Of a DNA stretch of 64,000 nucleotides, positions 30,707 to 39,378 are shown piece by piece. Each line of letters begins with the position of its first letter. Positions within the stretch are counted from its first letter, which is position 1. This DNA comes from Actinomycetes bacterium (GTDB lineage Bacteria; Actinomycetota; Acidimicrobiia; Acidimicrobiales; RAAP-2). The translations under genes were made by a program, and so were the position numbers. A model generated the notes under the pieces. The model was not told where the DNA came from. It saw nothing but the letters and a program-made list of their open reading frames with translations, and ran no database searches. Where the stretch lies: the NCBI GenBank assembly GCA_021795095.1, contig JAJYPU010000002.1, positions 1 through 64,000 of the forward strand, written 5' to 3'.

Positions 30707-32332
30707 TTACGAAAGTCCCGGCTGCCCGCGCTCCGCACGGGCCCGCTCGGCGCGACGTTCCGCCTCCAGACGCTCCAGGTCCGTGTCGGAATAGTCTACA
30801 AATTGCATAGAATCAGCGATCAGTTCGTGGTGGGCCTCGCCGCGGATCAGGCGAGCCATATCGTGGGCGACCCGTCGGTAGTTCGCGTGCCCCTGGGGGC
30901 TCGAGCGCAACTCGATGAGGTGCATCGCCTCGCGCGCGTTCATCAAGATCCGGTAGCGGATGTTAAAGGCCAGGGCCACGCAGTACTGGCTCTGGACGGG
31001 GAACTCCTCGGCGAGGTCGCGCGCAAACTCGGCGGAGCGCTCGAGGGACTCAACGTAGGGCTGGTCGAGACCGGCCTCGCGCACGACATCGGGCACCTCG
31101 TAGCCGAGATCGGCGGTGAGGGGCTGCCACTCGATGGTGGCAAGCCGGTGACGCTGGAGATCGCGAAAGGCGCCGTAGTCGGTCACGAGTTCGAACTCAT
31201 AGGTCGTCTGCTCGAAGGCCCGGCCCGGGCGGTGGCGCCGGTTGGCGCGATGGCCCACGTAGGTCGCCATGAGCTCACGGCGCTGGTAGTCGCTCAGTGA
31301 CGCCACCGTCGCCGCCGCCGCCGCGGTCGAGATCCTGGCGGTCTCAAAGACGATGGCCTCGAGCACGCGACGTTCGCCGTCGGGGTCAAAGGCGATCAGA
31401 CGAACCCGGGGTGTTACCTCGTTATCGACCTCGGGGGTCCCCCACCTCGCGAGCAGCGCCGTGGTGCGAGCGCGCTTGTCGGCGAGGTAGGTGACCCACT
31501 CACCCCCGCGCTCGGGGACGTCGAGGCGCTTGAGGAACGACGGGATGACCTTTTCGAGCTCGCGCTGCATGAGCCCCGCGTAGTGGTTGACCTCGGGCAA
31601 CGGGTGAGCGCGCATGCGCAGCAACAGGCTCTCATAGGCCTGACCCGAGCCGTAGATGCCGAGGTTCGACAGGGCGCTCGCGGGCAGGAGCCCCCGGACG
31701 GCGTCGAGAGCCTTGGCGCGGATCGCCTGGCGGTAAACGAAGTCGGTGTCCTCGGGCGTCTTGGGGTAGCGCACGCTCAGCCACTCCGTCATGCGCGGCA
31801 GCAGCGCGGCGTAGGTGTCGAACATGCGGTCCATCTCCCCGACGTAGCGCGCGCCGAAACGCGACTCGAGCACGTCGTGGTCGCGATAGAAGCGGTAGTG
31901 GCCGTTGGCCAGACGCCGGTCGTAGCCGAGGTAGCGCGTCGACTGCTCGAGGTAGCTCATGAGCCGGCCTCGCTCGAGGACCTTGGTCAGGACGTTGCTC
32001 GCCTGTTCACAGGCCAGATGGACCCCCCCGAGTTGGGCGACCGAGTCGTCGCCGTACTCGAAGAAGATGCGCTGGTAGAGCTCGTCGGCGCGTCCGACGC
32101 CGACCGTGGCGTCGATCGAGGCGTCCCCAGTCAGGTCGAGATCGTCGACGAACTCATCGAGGAAGAGCCGTCGGAGGCTCTTGGTTGCGCGTGAGTACCG
32201 GGCGAACAACGCCCCCTTGACGACCTCGGGGAGGTTGACCAGGGCGAAGACCGGACCGTCGAGATTGGTGAAGTATCGGCGTAGAACCGCCCGCTCGGTC
32301 TCGGTGAACTCTTCCGCGACATAAGCGTGCAT
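30707..32332 (-). CDS. thyX: Double-length ThyX-like FAD-dependent thymidylate synthase
   Basis: This 541-aa protein is twice the length of classical ThyX (about 220-250 aa), which methylates dUMP using methylene-tetrahydrofolate and FAD. It has two ThyX-like halves. The first has EYGDDSVAQLGGVHLACEQAS and then RGRLMSYLEQSTRY (121-134). This keeps the Ser and the ExSxRY end of the classical RHRxxSxNExSxRY motif but has Gly in place of His. The second half has RHRLATIEWQP (394-404), which keeps RHR but has no Ser. The upstream TAGTGT hexamer is 9 nt from the ATG. Dimerisation of halves into a pseudo-tetramer is inferred. Long ThyX homologues exist in databases, but whether this one makes dTMP cannot be decided by eye. 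Confidence 0.8.
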   Translation of the reverse strand: MHAYVAEEFTETERAVLRRYFTNLDGPVFALVNLPEVVKGALFARYSRATKSLRRLFLDEFVDDLDLTGDASIDATVGVGRADELYQRIFFEYGDDSVAQLGGVHLACEQASNVLTKVLERGRLMSYLEQSTRYLGYDRRLANGHYRFYRDHDVLESRFGARYVGEMDRMFDTYAALLPRMTEWLSVRYPKTPEDTDFVYRQAIRAKALDAVRGLLPASALSNLGIYGSGQAYESLLLRMRAHPLPEVNHYAGLMQRELEKVIPSFLKRLDVPERGGEWVTYLADKRARTTALLARWGTPEVDNEVTPRVRLIAFDPDGERRVLEAIVFETARISTAAAAATVASLSDYQRRELMATYVGHRANRRHRPGRAFEQTTYEFELVTDYGAFRDLQRHRLATIEWQPLTADLGYEVPDVVREAGLDQPYVESLERSAEFARDLAEEFPVQSQYCVALAFNIRYRILMNAREAMHLIELRSSPQGHANYRRVAHDMARLIRGEAHHELIADSMQFVDYSDTDLERLEAERRAERARAERGQPGLS

Positions 32333-32356
32333 GACACGTAGACACTAGGGCCAGCG

Positions 32357-34483
32357 TCAGGCCAAGGGGTGGACCGTCGTCGCGCTGGCAACGACACTGC
32401 GCACCAGCGAGTCACGCGCGATCGCCGCCTGATCTGCGACATCGCCCAACTGACCGAGCCGCGCGAGTTGTTCGCACAAGTCGGCGACCTGCTTGGCGAT
32501 GCGTACGAAGTCCCCCGGCGAGGTCTGGCCGATCTCGACGTCGGCGACGTCGAGGACCGTCCCGAGCGCCGCTCCCCTCGACCAGGCCGTGATGGTGGTC
32601 GCGAAGGCGCCGTCGGGGCCGCGGCCGTGGGGCACCTGGAACTGCTCCTCCACCTGGTGCACGGTCGCGGCGATGACCGTGAGCGCCCGGATGCGCTCGT
32701 CGAGCGAGGTGCGCCGGTCGTTGCCGATCCGGTCGGGAATGGTGCGGCGTTTCTTGGTCGTGACGGCCTTGGCGGCGTTGGGTGCCCGGCGCGCCCGGCG
32801 CGGTTCGTATACGAAGCACGACGCGAGTCCCGCGACGGCGGCTCCGTCGAGCCCGTCGAACAGTCCCTCGCGCAGGGCCTCGGCGACGAGGAGGTCACTC
32901 TCGTGGTAGAGCGAGCGCAGGAGCTGCCCGTCGGCGTTCAACGTCCACCCCTCGGCGTAGCCGAGCGCCTCGAGGACGTGGTGGCGGGCGCGCAGCTGCT
33001 CGCTGAGGGACCGCTTGGAGCCGCCTGGATGCCGATCGGACTCGAACTGGGCGAAGGAGCGCTCGACCACGTTGGTCGCCGTCTCCTGGTCGAAGTGGTT
33101 GATGAGGTTGGCCGTGAAGTTGTAGGTGGGGCGAAATGAGGAGTGCAGGTCGCCCGGTGTGGCCAGTGCGACGCGTCCGACGTCTGACAGCGCGATGTCG
33201 GGGCTGAAGCAGACGATGGCGTGACCCTCGTCGTCAAGTCCTCGACGCCCGGCTCGACCGGTCATCTGGGAGTACTCGGCGCTCGTGAGGAACTGACGGC
33301 CCGCGTCGGAGTACTTGGTGAAGCGTTCGAGAGCGACCGAGCGCGCGGGCATGTTCACCCCGAGCGCGAGCGTTTCGGTCGCGAACACCGCGCCGAGCAG
33401 ATTGCGCTCGAAGCAGGCCTCGACGATCTCGCGAAAGGCCGGGACCATGCCCGCGTGGTGGGCGGCCAGGCCACGGATCAGCCCCTCGAGGAAGTCGGCG
33501 TACTCGAGGGCGCGCAGGTCGTCGTCTGTGAAGCTCGAGAGGCGAAACTCAGCGATTCGCTCGATCTCGGCGCGCTCGTCGCTCGTGGTAAAGCGTAGTC
33601 CGTCACGACGGCACTGGGCGACGGCGTCGTCACAGGCCGCGCGCGAGAAGATGAAGACGATGGCGGGCAGTAGGTCGTTCGCCTCCAACGCGTTGAGCAG
33701 CTCGCTTCGCCGCGGGGTCCGAAAGGGCGGCGGCGGCGCCGAGGAGCGCGGACCGTGCCACTTGGGCCCCGGGCGGAACTTGCGCGACGCCTTCATCAGG
33801 TTGTCGATGCGCCGAGCCCCGTCGGCGAGGTGACCCTCGACGAGCAGGTCCTCGACTTCGGCGGTCGTCTGGCCCCGGCGTACGACGGCCACGTGATTGT
33901 GCAGGGTGATCGGCCGTTCCTTCTCGATAATGACCTCGGTGTGACCGCGGACCTCGGTCAGCCACTCCCCAAGGAAGGTCGCGTTGCCGACGGTCGCCGA
34001 GAGCGCGACGAACTGGATCGACGGAGGCGTGAGGATGAGCACCTCCTCCCAGACGCCCCCGCGATAGGGGTCTTGGAGGTAGTGGACCTCATCGAGCACG
34101 ACCAGTCCGAGTGAGCGCAGCTGGCCCGAATCGGTGAGCAGCATGTTGCGCAGCACCTCGGTGGTCATCACGACGATCTCGGCGCCGCGATTGATCGACG
34201 TGTCGCCGGTGAGCAGGCCGACCCGATCGGCGCCGAAACGGTCGACGAGCTCGTGATACTTCTGATTCGAGAGGGCCTTCAGGGGTGTCGTGTAGAAGGC
34301 CCGACGCGCCCCGTTGGTCGTGCGGGTGATCGCGTAGGTGGCGATGATCGTCTTACCTGAACCGGTCGGGGCGCTGACGAGGACGTTCACGCCCCGGTCG
34401 ACGGCGTCGAGCGCCGCGTGCTGGAAGTCGTCAAGGCCGAAGCCGAGCTCGTCGACGAAGGTGGCTCGCAGGTCGCGCTTCAC
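32357..34483 (-). CDS. helY: Ski2-like DEAD/DEAH RNA helicase, HelY type
   Basis: The protein has 708 aa from a GTG at 34483 overlapping the tatC stop; the open frame reaches further, but that part shadows tatC. Motifs are APTGSGKTIIATYAI (I, about 37), TTPLKALSNQKY (Ia), GLLTGDTSIN, VVLDEVHYLQD (II, DEVH), ALSATVGN (III), LALGVNMPARSV and QMTGRAGRRGLDDEG (VI). This is the Ski2/Mtr4 pattern, with a helical C-terminal domain shorter than in M. tuberculosis HelY (about 900 aa). HelY is also beside tatC and tatA in mycobacteria. Confidence 0.92.
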   Translation of the reverse strand: MKRDLRATFVDELGFGLDDFQHAALDAVDRGVNVLVSAPTGSGKTIIATYAITRTTNGARRAFYTTPLKALSNQKYHELVDRFGADRVGLLTGDTSINRGAEIVVMTTEVLRNMLLTDSGQLRSLGLVVLDEVHYLQDPYRGGVWEEVLILTPPSIQFVALSATVGNATFLGEWLTEVRGHTEVIIEKERPITLHNHVAVVRRGQTTAEVEDLLVEGHLADGARRIDNLMKASRKFRPGPKWHGPRSSAPPPPFRTPRRSELLNALEANDLLPAIVFIFSRAACDDAVAQCRRDGLRFTTSDERAEIERIAEFRLSSFTDDDLRALEYADFLEGLIRGLAAHHAGMVPAFREIVEACFERNLLGAVFATETLALGVNMPARSVALERFTKYSDAGRQFLTSAEYSQMTGRAGRRGLDDEGHAIVCFSPDIALSDVGRVALATPGDLHSSFRPTYNFTANLINHFDQETATNVVERSFAQFESDRHPGGSKRSLSEQLRARHHVLEALGYAEGWTLNADGQLLRSLYHESDLLVAEALREGLFDGLDGAAVAGLASCFVYEPRRARRAPNAAKAVTTKKRRTIPDRIGNDRRTSLDERIRALTVIAATVHQVEEQFQVPHGRGPDGAFATTITAWSRGAALGTVLDVADVEIGQTSPGDFVRIAKQVADLCEQLARLGQLGDVADQAAIARDSLVRSVVASATTVHPLA

Positions 34484-35208
34484 CGACGCAGCATCTTGCC
34501 GACCCCGATGGCGAGGAAGTAGAAGGCGGTGAGCGGCACCGCGAGGGCGAGCATCGACAGGGGGTCGCCGCTTGGGGTGAAGACCGCCGCCGCGATGGTG
34601 ATCGCGATGAGTGCGTAGCGCCACGAGTGCAGCAGCTGACGCGGCGTCACGATGCGCGCGAGCTCGAGTGCGACGAGCACCACGGGGAATTCGAAGGTCA
34701 CCCCAAAGATGAACATCATCATCACGAAGAGACTGAGGTACTGGTTTGGGTTGTAGTACGAGACCAGCGTGCTGCCGCCAATCGACTGGAGGAACTTGAT
34801 CGCGTGGCCGAAACTGAAGTAGGCGACGACCACGCCGGCGGCGAAGAAGGCGAAGGACGCCGAGACGAAGGGCACCGCGTATCGCCGCTCGGCGGCCTTC
34901 AGGCCCGGCGTGATGAATCGCCAGACGTGCCAAAAGACGATGGGCGAGGCGAACAGCAGTCCCCCGAAGAAGGCGATCTTGATGCGCAGGGTCAGTCCGT
35001 CGAGTGGGTTCGTCACGAGAAAGAGGCAATGGCCGGGCTCTGCGTGGCAGTAGGGCTGCTGGAGGATGCGCAGGATCGGCGAGTAGAGCATGAACGCCGC
35101 GATGCCGAGCACGATGATCGATGCCGACGAGATCAAGAAGCGCCGCCGGGCCTCGGCGAGGTGCTCGGCCAGGGTCATCCCGGACTCGGCCTTGCGGAAT
35201 TTCGACAC
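34480..35208 (-). CDS. tatC: Twin-arginine translocase subunit TatC
   Basis: This 242-aa protein has six transmembrane helices. It begins MTLAEHLAEARRRFLIS (family E-L-R/R-x2 N-terminus), then FASPIVFWHVWRFITPGLKAAERRYA, the middle LTL-type loop and FEFPVVLVALELARIVTPRQL. TatC recognises the RR signal peptide and gathers TatA to move folded proteins. It is 6 bp after tatA and overlaps helY. Confidence 0.95.
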   Translation of the reverse strand: MSKFRKAESGMTLAEHLAEARRRFLISSASIIVLGIAAFMLYSPILRILQQPYCHAEPGHCLFLVTNPLDGLTLRIKIAFFGGLLFASPIVFWHVWRFITPGLKAAERRYAVPFVSASFAFFAAGVVVAYFSFGHAIKFLQSIGGSTLVSYYNPNQYLSLFVMMMFIFGVTFEFPVVLVALELARIVTPRQLLHSWRYALIAITIAAAVFTPSGDPLSMLALAVPLTAFYFLAIGVGKMLRR

Positions 35209-35214
35209 GTCAGA

Positions 35215-35643
35215 TCAGTTCAGCGATGGATCGATAGGAGACGAGTCATCGGGGGTCGGCGCCGGCCGGGGCGACACGGGAGTCGTCAACGGGCTCGGCG
35301 GGGACGTTCGAGTCTCTTTGGGTTGTGGTGGGCCGGCTACCGGCTCGGTGACATCGGTCGGTGTCACGTCGGCGGCGGTGGTCATGCTATCTCGCAGGTC
35401 CGCGCGGTTGGCGAGCTCGTTGAGCAGGTTGACGGGGCTGCGAACCACCCGGGCGATGTCACCCGCGCTCGGCAAGTCCGGGATCACCTCGCGGACCTCC
35501 TCTTCGACGCGCTCCTGGATCCGCTTGATCGCACGCCAACTGGCGCCGAGCTTGTGCGCGACCTCGGGCAACTTGTCAGGACCCAACAACAAGAGGACCA
35601 CGGCAACGATGACCATGATCTTGATCGGGCTCAGGCTGAACAC
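35215..35643 (-). CDS. tatA: Twin-arginine translocase TatA/TatB-type subunit
   Basis: The protein has 142 aa from the GTG at 35643, fixed by the promoter spacing; the frame runs further into lepB but is not coding. It has a single N-terminal TM (IKIMVIVAVVLLLLGP), the hinge GPDKLPEVAHKLG, an amphipathic helix (ASWRAIKRIQERVEEEVREV), and a Pro/Ser/Thr-rich tail of about 60 aa. The Glu in the helix and the longer tail also fit TatB. No second tatA/B gene is seen in the cluster. Confidence 0.9.
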   Translation of the reverse strand: MFSLSPIKIMVIVAVVLLLLGPDKLPEVAHKLGASWRAIKRIQERVEEEVREVIPDLPSAGDIARVVRSPVNLLNELANRADLRDSMTTAADVTPTDVTEPVAGPPQPKETRTSPPSPLTTPVSPRPAPTPDDSSPIDPSLN

Positions 35644-35649
35644 TCCCCC

Positions 35650-35655
35650 ATTGTA
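35650..35655 (-). promoter_or_regulatory. -10 hexamer TACAAT of tatA
   Basis: Minus strand, six bases before the GTG at 35643. It is in the short gap after lepB, so tatA-tatC-helY can be expressed apart from lepB. Confidence 0.7.
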
Positions 35656-35675
35656 GGGGGGCGTGCGGGACGCTT

Positions 35676-36299
35676 TTAGACCGGCCCGATCCGTGAGAGG
35701 GGCCAGATACGGACGAAGACCTTGCCGATGATGGCGCTCGCCGGCAGCGGCCCCCACGATCGGCTGTCACAGGAGTCGGCGTGGTTGTCGCCCATCATGA
35801 AGTACGAGTGCGCGGGCACGGTCACGTTGCCGATCGGCGAACCCAGCGGCTCAGTGTGGGGCCAGTTCTCGTGCAACGGCTTGCCGTTGACATAGATCGT
35901 GTTGCCCTTGGACGTGAGGTGGTCACCGGGCAGGCCGATCACCCGCTTGACGTAGATGGGCAGGTTATCCTGACACGCGACGTGGGCCGCTTTGGGGGCG
36001 CGGAAGACCACGACGTCGCCGCGGTTGATCGTGCCCCAGGTCACGCTGAGCTTGGAGACGAGAACGTGATCACCGATCATGAGCGTCGGTTCCATGGACG
36101 CCGAGGGGATCCAGTACGTCTGGACGACGTAGGCGCGCAGCAGTAACGACACCCCCGCTGCCACGATGAGGATGATCACCCATTCCAACAGGGATTGACG
36201 CCGGCGGCGGGGTTTGCCCACCGCCTTCACGATGGTCTCGATGGGGTCCCCGGCATCGGGCACGTCAGAGGCCGAGGGTTCGACGGGATCGTTTGGCAC
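35676..36299 (-). CDS. lepB: Signal peptidase I
   Basis: The protein has 207 aa from GTG. The Ser/Lys dyad is visible: Ser68 in IPSASMEPTL and Lys118 in YVKRVIGLPGD. Boxes D and E follow as GDNHADSCDSRSWGPLP. One TM (about 39-56) comes after a basic stretch RRRR. It cleaves Sec and Tat signal peptides outside the membrane. In mycobacteria this position between tatA and pafA is occupied by pafB-pafC, which are absent here. Confidence 0.94.
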   Translation of the reverse strand: MPNDPVEPSASDVPDAGDPIETIVKAVGKPRRRRQSLLEWVIILIVAAGVSLLLRAYVVQTYWIPSASMEPTLMIGDHVLVSKLSVTWGTINRGDVVVFRAPKAAHVACQDNLPIYVKRVIGLPGDHLTSKGNTIYVNGKPLHENWPHTEPLGSPIGNVTVPAHSYFMMGDNHADSCDSRSWGPLPASAIIGKVFVRIWPLSRIGPV

Positions 36300-36305
36300 G
36301 TCGTA

Positions 36306-36311
36306 AGGCTA
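36306..36311 (-). promoter_or_regulatory. -10 hexamer TAGCCT of lepB
   Basis: Minus strand; six bases before the GTG at 36299, in the 24-bp gap after pafA. Confidence 0.6.
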
Positions 36312-36323
36312 GTCGGCCACCCT

Positions 36324-37697
36324 CTAGGCGTCTCGTCGCTCCATCGACGTAAGCAGCCGTTGGAATCGCTCGTCGGTGCTCTTGAAGGGATCCTTCAAGA
36401 GGATGGTGCGCTGCATCTCATCGTTGAGCTTGAGGTGTACCCAGTCGACGGTGTAGTCACGTCGCCACTCCTTGGCCGCGCGGATGAAGGCGCCGCGCAT
36501 GCGTGCGCGCGTCGTCGACGGCGCTTCGGTGGCGGCTCGGGCGATGTCGTCGTCGCTCACCACGCGCCGGAAGTGTCCCCGCTGCTGGCGGCGGTAGTAG
36601 AGGCCGCGTTCGACGCTGGTGTCGTGGTACAGCAGGTCGATGAGGGCGATTTTTGGGTCGCTCAGGGCGAGGCCGCGGCGCTCGCGCTCGCGCTCGATGA
36701 TCTGCAGCTTGGCGATCCAGTCGACGCGGTCGGCGAGGGACATCGGGTCGGCGCGGTAGTCGTCGATCATCTGACGCCAGAGGCGCACTGCGAGGGCCTG
36801 GTCGGCCGGCAGGTCACGGCTCGACGCGAACTGTTCGGCGCGCTCGCACAGGTCGTCTTGGATCTCGATCGCGGTCATGTCGCGTCCCGACACGAGCTTG
36901 ATTGGCTCCTTACTCCACAGGTCATAGGAGATGTCGCGCAGTGCGTTGATCGGCGAGGCGAGGTTGTAGTCGCGTAGCACAGTCGTGCGGTCCTCGATCA
37001 TCGCGAGCACGACCGACGCGGTGCCCACCTTCACGAAGGTCGCGAACTCGCTCATGTTGGAGTCGCCGACGATGACGTGCAGTCGGCGATATCGCTCGGG
37101 GTCGGCGTGGGGTTCGTCACGGGTGTTGATGATGGGTCGGCTGCGCGTGGTGGCCGACGAGATCGACTCCCAGATGTGCTCGGCGCGCTGACTCATGGAG
37201 TACGTCGTGCCCCTCGGTGTCGTGACGACCTTACCCGCCCCGGCGAAGATCTGCCTACTGATCAGGAACGGGATGAAGACCTGCTCGAGGCGCGTCAAGT
37301 CATCGAAGCGCTCGATGCAGTAGTTCTCGTGGCACCCGTAGGAATTACCTGAAGAGTCGGTGTTGTTCTTGAAGAGGAAAATGTCGCCGCGGATTCCCTC
37401 GTTGGTCAGCTGCTCTTGGGCGTAGGAGACGAGTTCGCGCAGGATCGCCTCGCCCGCCTTATCCTGGGCGACCAGGTCACTGAGTGTGTCGCACTCCGCG
37501 GTCGCGTACTCGGGGTGGCTCCCCACATCGAGATAGAGGCGGCTACCGTTTTCCAGGAACACGTTGCTCGAGCGCCCCCACGCGACGACCTTGCGAAAGA
37601 GGAAGCGGGAGACCTCGTCGGGGCTGAGTCGTCGTTGACCGCGCAGCGAGAACGTAACCCCGTACTCTGTTTCGACGCCGAAGATCCGCCGCAGCAT
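36324..37697 (-). CDS. pafA: Pup-protein ligase PafA
   Basis: This 457-aa glutamine-synthetase-like ligase joins the C-terminal Glu of Pup to substrate Lys using ATP. The start MLRRIFGVETEYGVTF, the catalytic Asp region SRLYLDVGSHPEYATAECD, FKNNTDSSGNSYGCHENY, RPIINTRDEPHADPERYRRLHVIVGDSNM and FIRAAKEWRRDYTVDWVHLKLND are all family marks. It is 4 bp after prcA. The length is close to the mycobacterial protein (452 aa). Confidence 0.96.
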   Translation of the reverse strand: MLRRIFGVETEYGVTFSLRGQRRLSPDEVSRFLFRKVVAWGRSSNVFLENGSRLYLDVGSHPEYATAECDTLSDLVAQDKAGEAILRELVSYAQEQLTNEGIRGDIFLFKNNTDSSGNSYGCHENYCIERFDDLTRLEQVFIPFLISRQIFAGAGKVVTTPRGTTYSMSQRAEHIWESISSATTRSRPIINTRDEPHADPERYRRLHVIVGDSNMSEFATFVKVGTASVVLAMIEDRTTVLRDYNLASPINALRDISYDLWSKEPIKLVSGRDMTAIEIQDDLCERAEQFASSRDLPADQALAVRLWRQMIDDYRADPMSLADRVDWIAKLQIIERERERRGLALSDPKIALIDLLYHDTSVERGLYYRRQQRGHFRRVVSDDDIARAATEAPSTTRARMRGAFIRAAKEWRRDYTVDWVHLKLNDEMQRTILLKDPFKSTDERFQRLLTSMERRDA

Positions 37698-37701
37698 CAG
37701 C

Positions 37702-38382
37702 TCACGTCCCGAGCAGTGCCGCGACTCGTTCGTCGGTCATTCTGGAGAAAGTTCGTCGGCCTCCGGTGTCCTGTAGCACGCAGACTTCGAGGTCGGCCAC
37801 GTCGATGGCGCGATCGGCCCCGGCGAGGGCGGCCACCGCGTTGCGCAGCGTCACGTCGAGCGGCTCGAGATCCGTCTCAGAGGCGCTGAAGCGCCCCTTG
37901 ATCGTCTCGGCGTCCCCGCCCAGGACCGCGAATCGAGGCTCGTCGGAGATCGTCCCCTCATAGGCGATGCGAAAGAGCTTCGTCGGGCGGATCGCCGTGC
38001 CCAGTTGGGCGACGAGGACTTCGACCTCGAGGGGCTTTTGGCCCTCGGTGAACATGTCTCCGATGTGCTGGGCGTAGTAGTTCGCGAGCGCGCGCGCGTC
38101 GACGTCCTCACGCGAATACGTGAAGCCTGTGCCGTCGGCCCAGCGGATGCCCGCCTCGCGCAGTCGGTCGAACTCGTTGTACTTCCCCACACCCGCGAAG
38201 GCGATCCGGTCGTAGATCTCCGAGATCTTGTTGAGCGAGGCCGACGGGTTCTCGGCGACCATCAGCACGCCGACGTCGTAGATCGCCGCGACGATCGAGC
38301 GACCCCGGGCGATGCCCTTCTGGGCGAACTCCGCTCGGTCCTTGATGAGCTGTTCGGGCGAGACGTAGAAGTAGTTGCTCAT
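37702..38382 (-). CDS. prcA: 20S proteasome alpha subunit
   Basis: This 226-aa protein forms the outer rings and the gate of the bacterial 20S core. It begins MSNYFYVSPEQLIKDRAEFAQKGIARGRSIVA and keeps KISEIYDRIAFAGVGKYNEFDRLREAG, with no propeptide or catalytic Thr, as expected for alpha subunits. Its start overlaps the prcB stop by 4 bp, so the two are made together. Confidence 0.95.
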   Translation of the reverse strand: MSNYFYVSPEQLIKDRAEFAQKGIARGRSIVAAIYDVGVLMVAENPSASLNKISEIYDRIAFAGVGKYNEFDRLREAGIRWADGTGFTYSREDVDARALANYYAQHIGDMFTEGQKPLEVEVLVAQLGTAIRPTKLFRIAYEGTISDEPRFAVLGGDAETIKGRFSASETDLEPLDVTLRNAVAALAGADRAIDVADLEVCVLQDTGGRRTFSRMTDERVAALLGT

Positions 38383-39173
38383 CGCAGCGAACCCCCCGCG
38401 ATGCCCTGGCTCTGGGTACGACGCTCGTTGATGGCGACGAATCGCGCCTCGACCTCTTCAGCGGGAAGCTCGGTGAACCCGCTCTCGTCGAGCGTGATGA
38501 TCATCGGGAAGAGGTTTCGAACGAAATCGGGGCCTCCCGTGCTCGGATCGTTGTCCCCCGCCTCGTAGATGGCGAGCGCGCCGAGTTCGAGGGCAGATTC
38601 GCGGTCCAGGTCGGCGCGGAATCCCAAGCGCAGCGCGCTTTCGGCGAAGGGCGAACCTGAGCCGATCGTCGCGAAGTCACGCCGCTCGTAGCAGCCGCCG
38701 GCCCCGTCGTATTCGAAGATCCGTCCGTCGCGGTGACTGGGGTCCCAGCCGGCGAGCAGCGGGATCACCATGAGCGGGCTACCGAGGTTGTTGCGCTGGA
38801 TGATCGGCGAGAGGTAGTTGGCCTTGCCTTCGAGGCTGAGCGACGTGTCAGTCATCTTCTCGTAGTGCTCAAAGGAGAGCTGGGCCATGCGGATGAATTC
38901 CATCCCGCGCGCGGCGCTCCCCGAGATCGCGAGGGCCGTGAAGCGGTCCGCCGCCTCGATCTTTCGCACGTCGCGACTCGCGATGTAGTTGCTCGTGGCT
39001 TGACGGTCGCCCACCATGACGACGCCGCCGGAGTAGCGAACGGCGATCACCGTGGTGGCGTGGCGCCCCTCGACGCCAGAACCCGACGGGTTCTCTACTA
39101 GTCCGGCACGTAGGGCGAAGTGGAGGAACGAAGGACCGGGATCGTCACTCGCGCTGAAGAGGGGCAGCCCCAT
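38379..39173 (-). CDS. prcB: 20S proteasome beta subunit
   Basis: This 264-aa protein is made as a precursor. The propeptide is residues 1-39 and ends EGRHA; the mature N-terminus is the nucleophile Thr40 in TTVIAVRYSGGVVMVGDRQATSNY, with Lys in the usual RKIEAADRF position. SGSAARGMEFIRMAQLSFEHYE and GSGSPFAESALR are also typical. It starts right after pup with no gap. Confidence 0.95.
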   Translation of the reverse strand: MGLPLFSASDDPGPSFLHFALRAGLVENPSGSGVEGRHATTVIAVRYSGGVVMVGDRQATSNYIASRDVRKIEAADRFTALAISGSAARGMEFIRMAQLSFEHYEKMTDTSLSLEGKANYLSPIIQRNNLGSPLMVIPLLAGWDPSHRDGRIFEYDGAGGCYERRDFATIGSGSPFAESALRLGFRADLDRESALELGALAIYEAGDNDPSTGGPDFVRNLFPMIITLDESGFTELPAEEVEARFVAINERRTQSQGIAGGSLR

Positions 39174-39368
39174 CTACTCGCCTCCCTTTTGGACATAGTT
39201 GCGCACGAATTCCTCGGCGTTCTCCTCGAGGACTTCGTCGATCTCGTCGAGCAAGTCGTCCAAATCAGCCTTCAGCTGCTCGCCTTTGGACGTGTCGACG
39301 TTGACCTCGGGCGCCGACTCCGTCGGGCGCGTCACTCGTTGCTTCTGTATCCGTTCTTGTTCAACCAT
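39174..39368 (-). CDS. pup: Prokaryotic ubiquitin-like protein Pup
   Basis: This 64-aa, disordered, acidic protein has the helix-forming part QLKADLDDLLDEIDEVLEEN that binds the ATPase coiled coil, and EEFVRNYVQKGGE at the end. The last residue is already Glu (GGE), so it can be ligated without deamidation. This differs from mycobacterial Pup, which ends GGQ. The N-terminal 20 residues are unstructured. Start ATG with AAGGA ribosome site in front; a TAGAAC hexamer lies just upstream and may add a separate promoter. Confidence 0.95.
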   Translation of the reverse strand: MVEQERIQKQRVTRPTESAPEVNVDTSKGEQLKADLDDLLDEIDEVLEENAEEFVRNYVQKGGE

Positions 39369-39378
39369 GTCCTTAGTT

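Noticed and set aside
34483..35029. Possible 180-residue N-terminal extension of the helicase
   Set aside because: The extension lies entirely within tatC in another frame, and the GTG at 34483 overlapping the tatC stop gives a normal helicase start.
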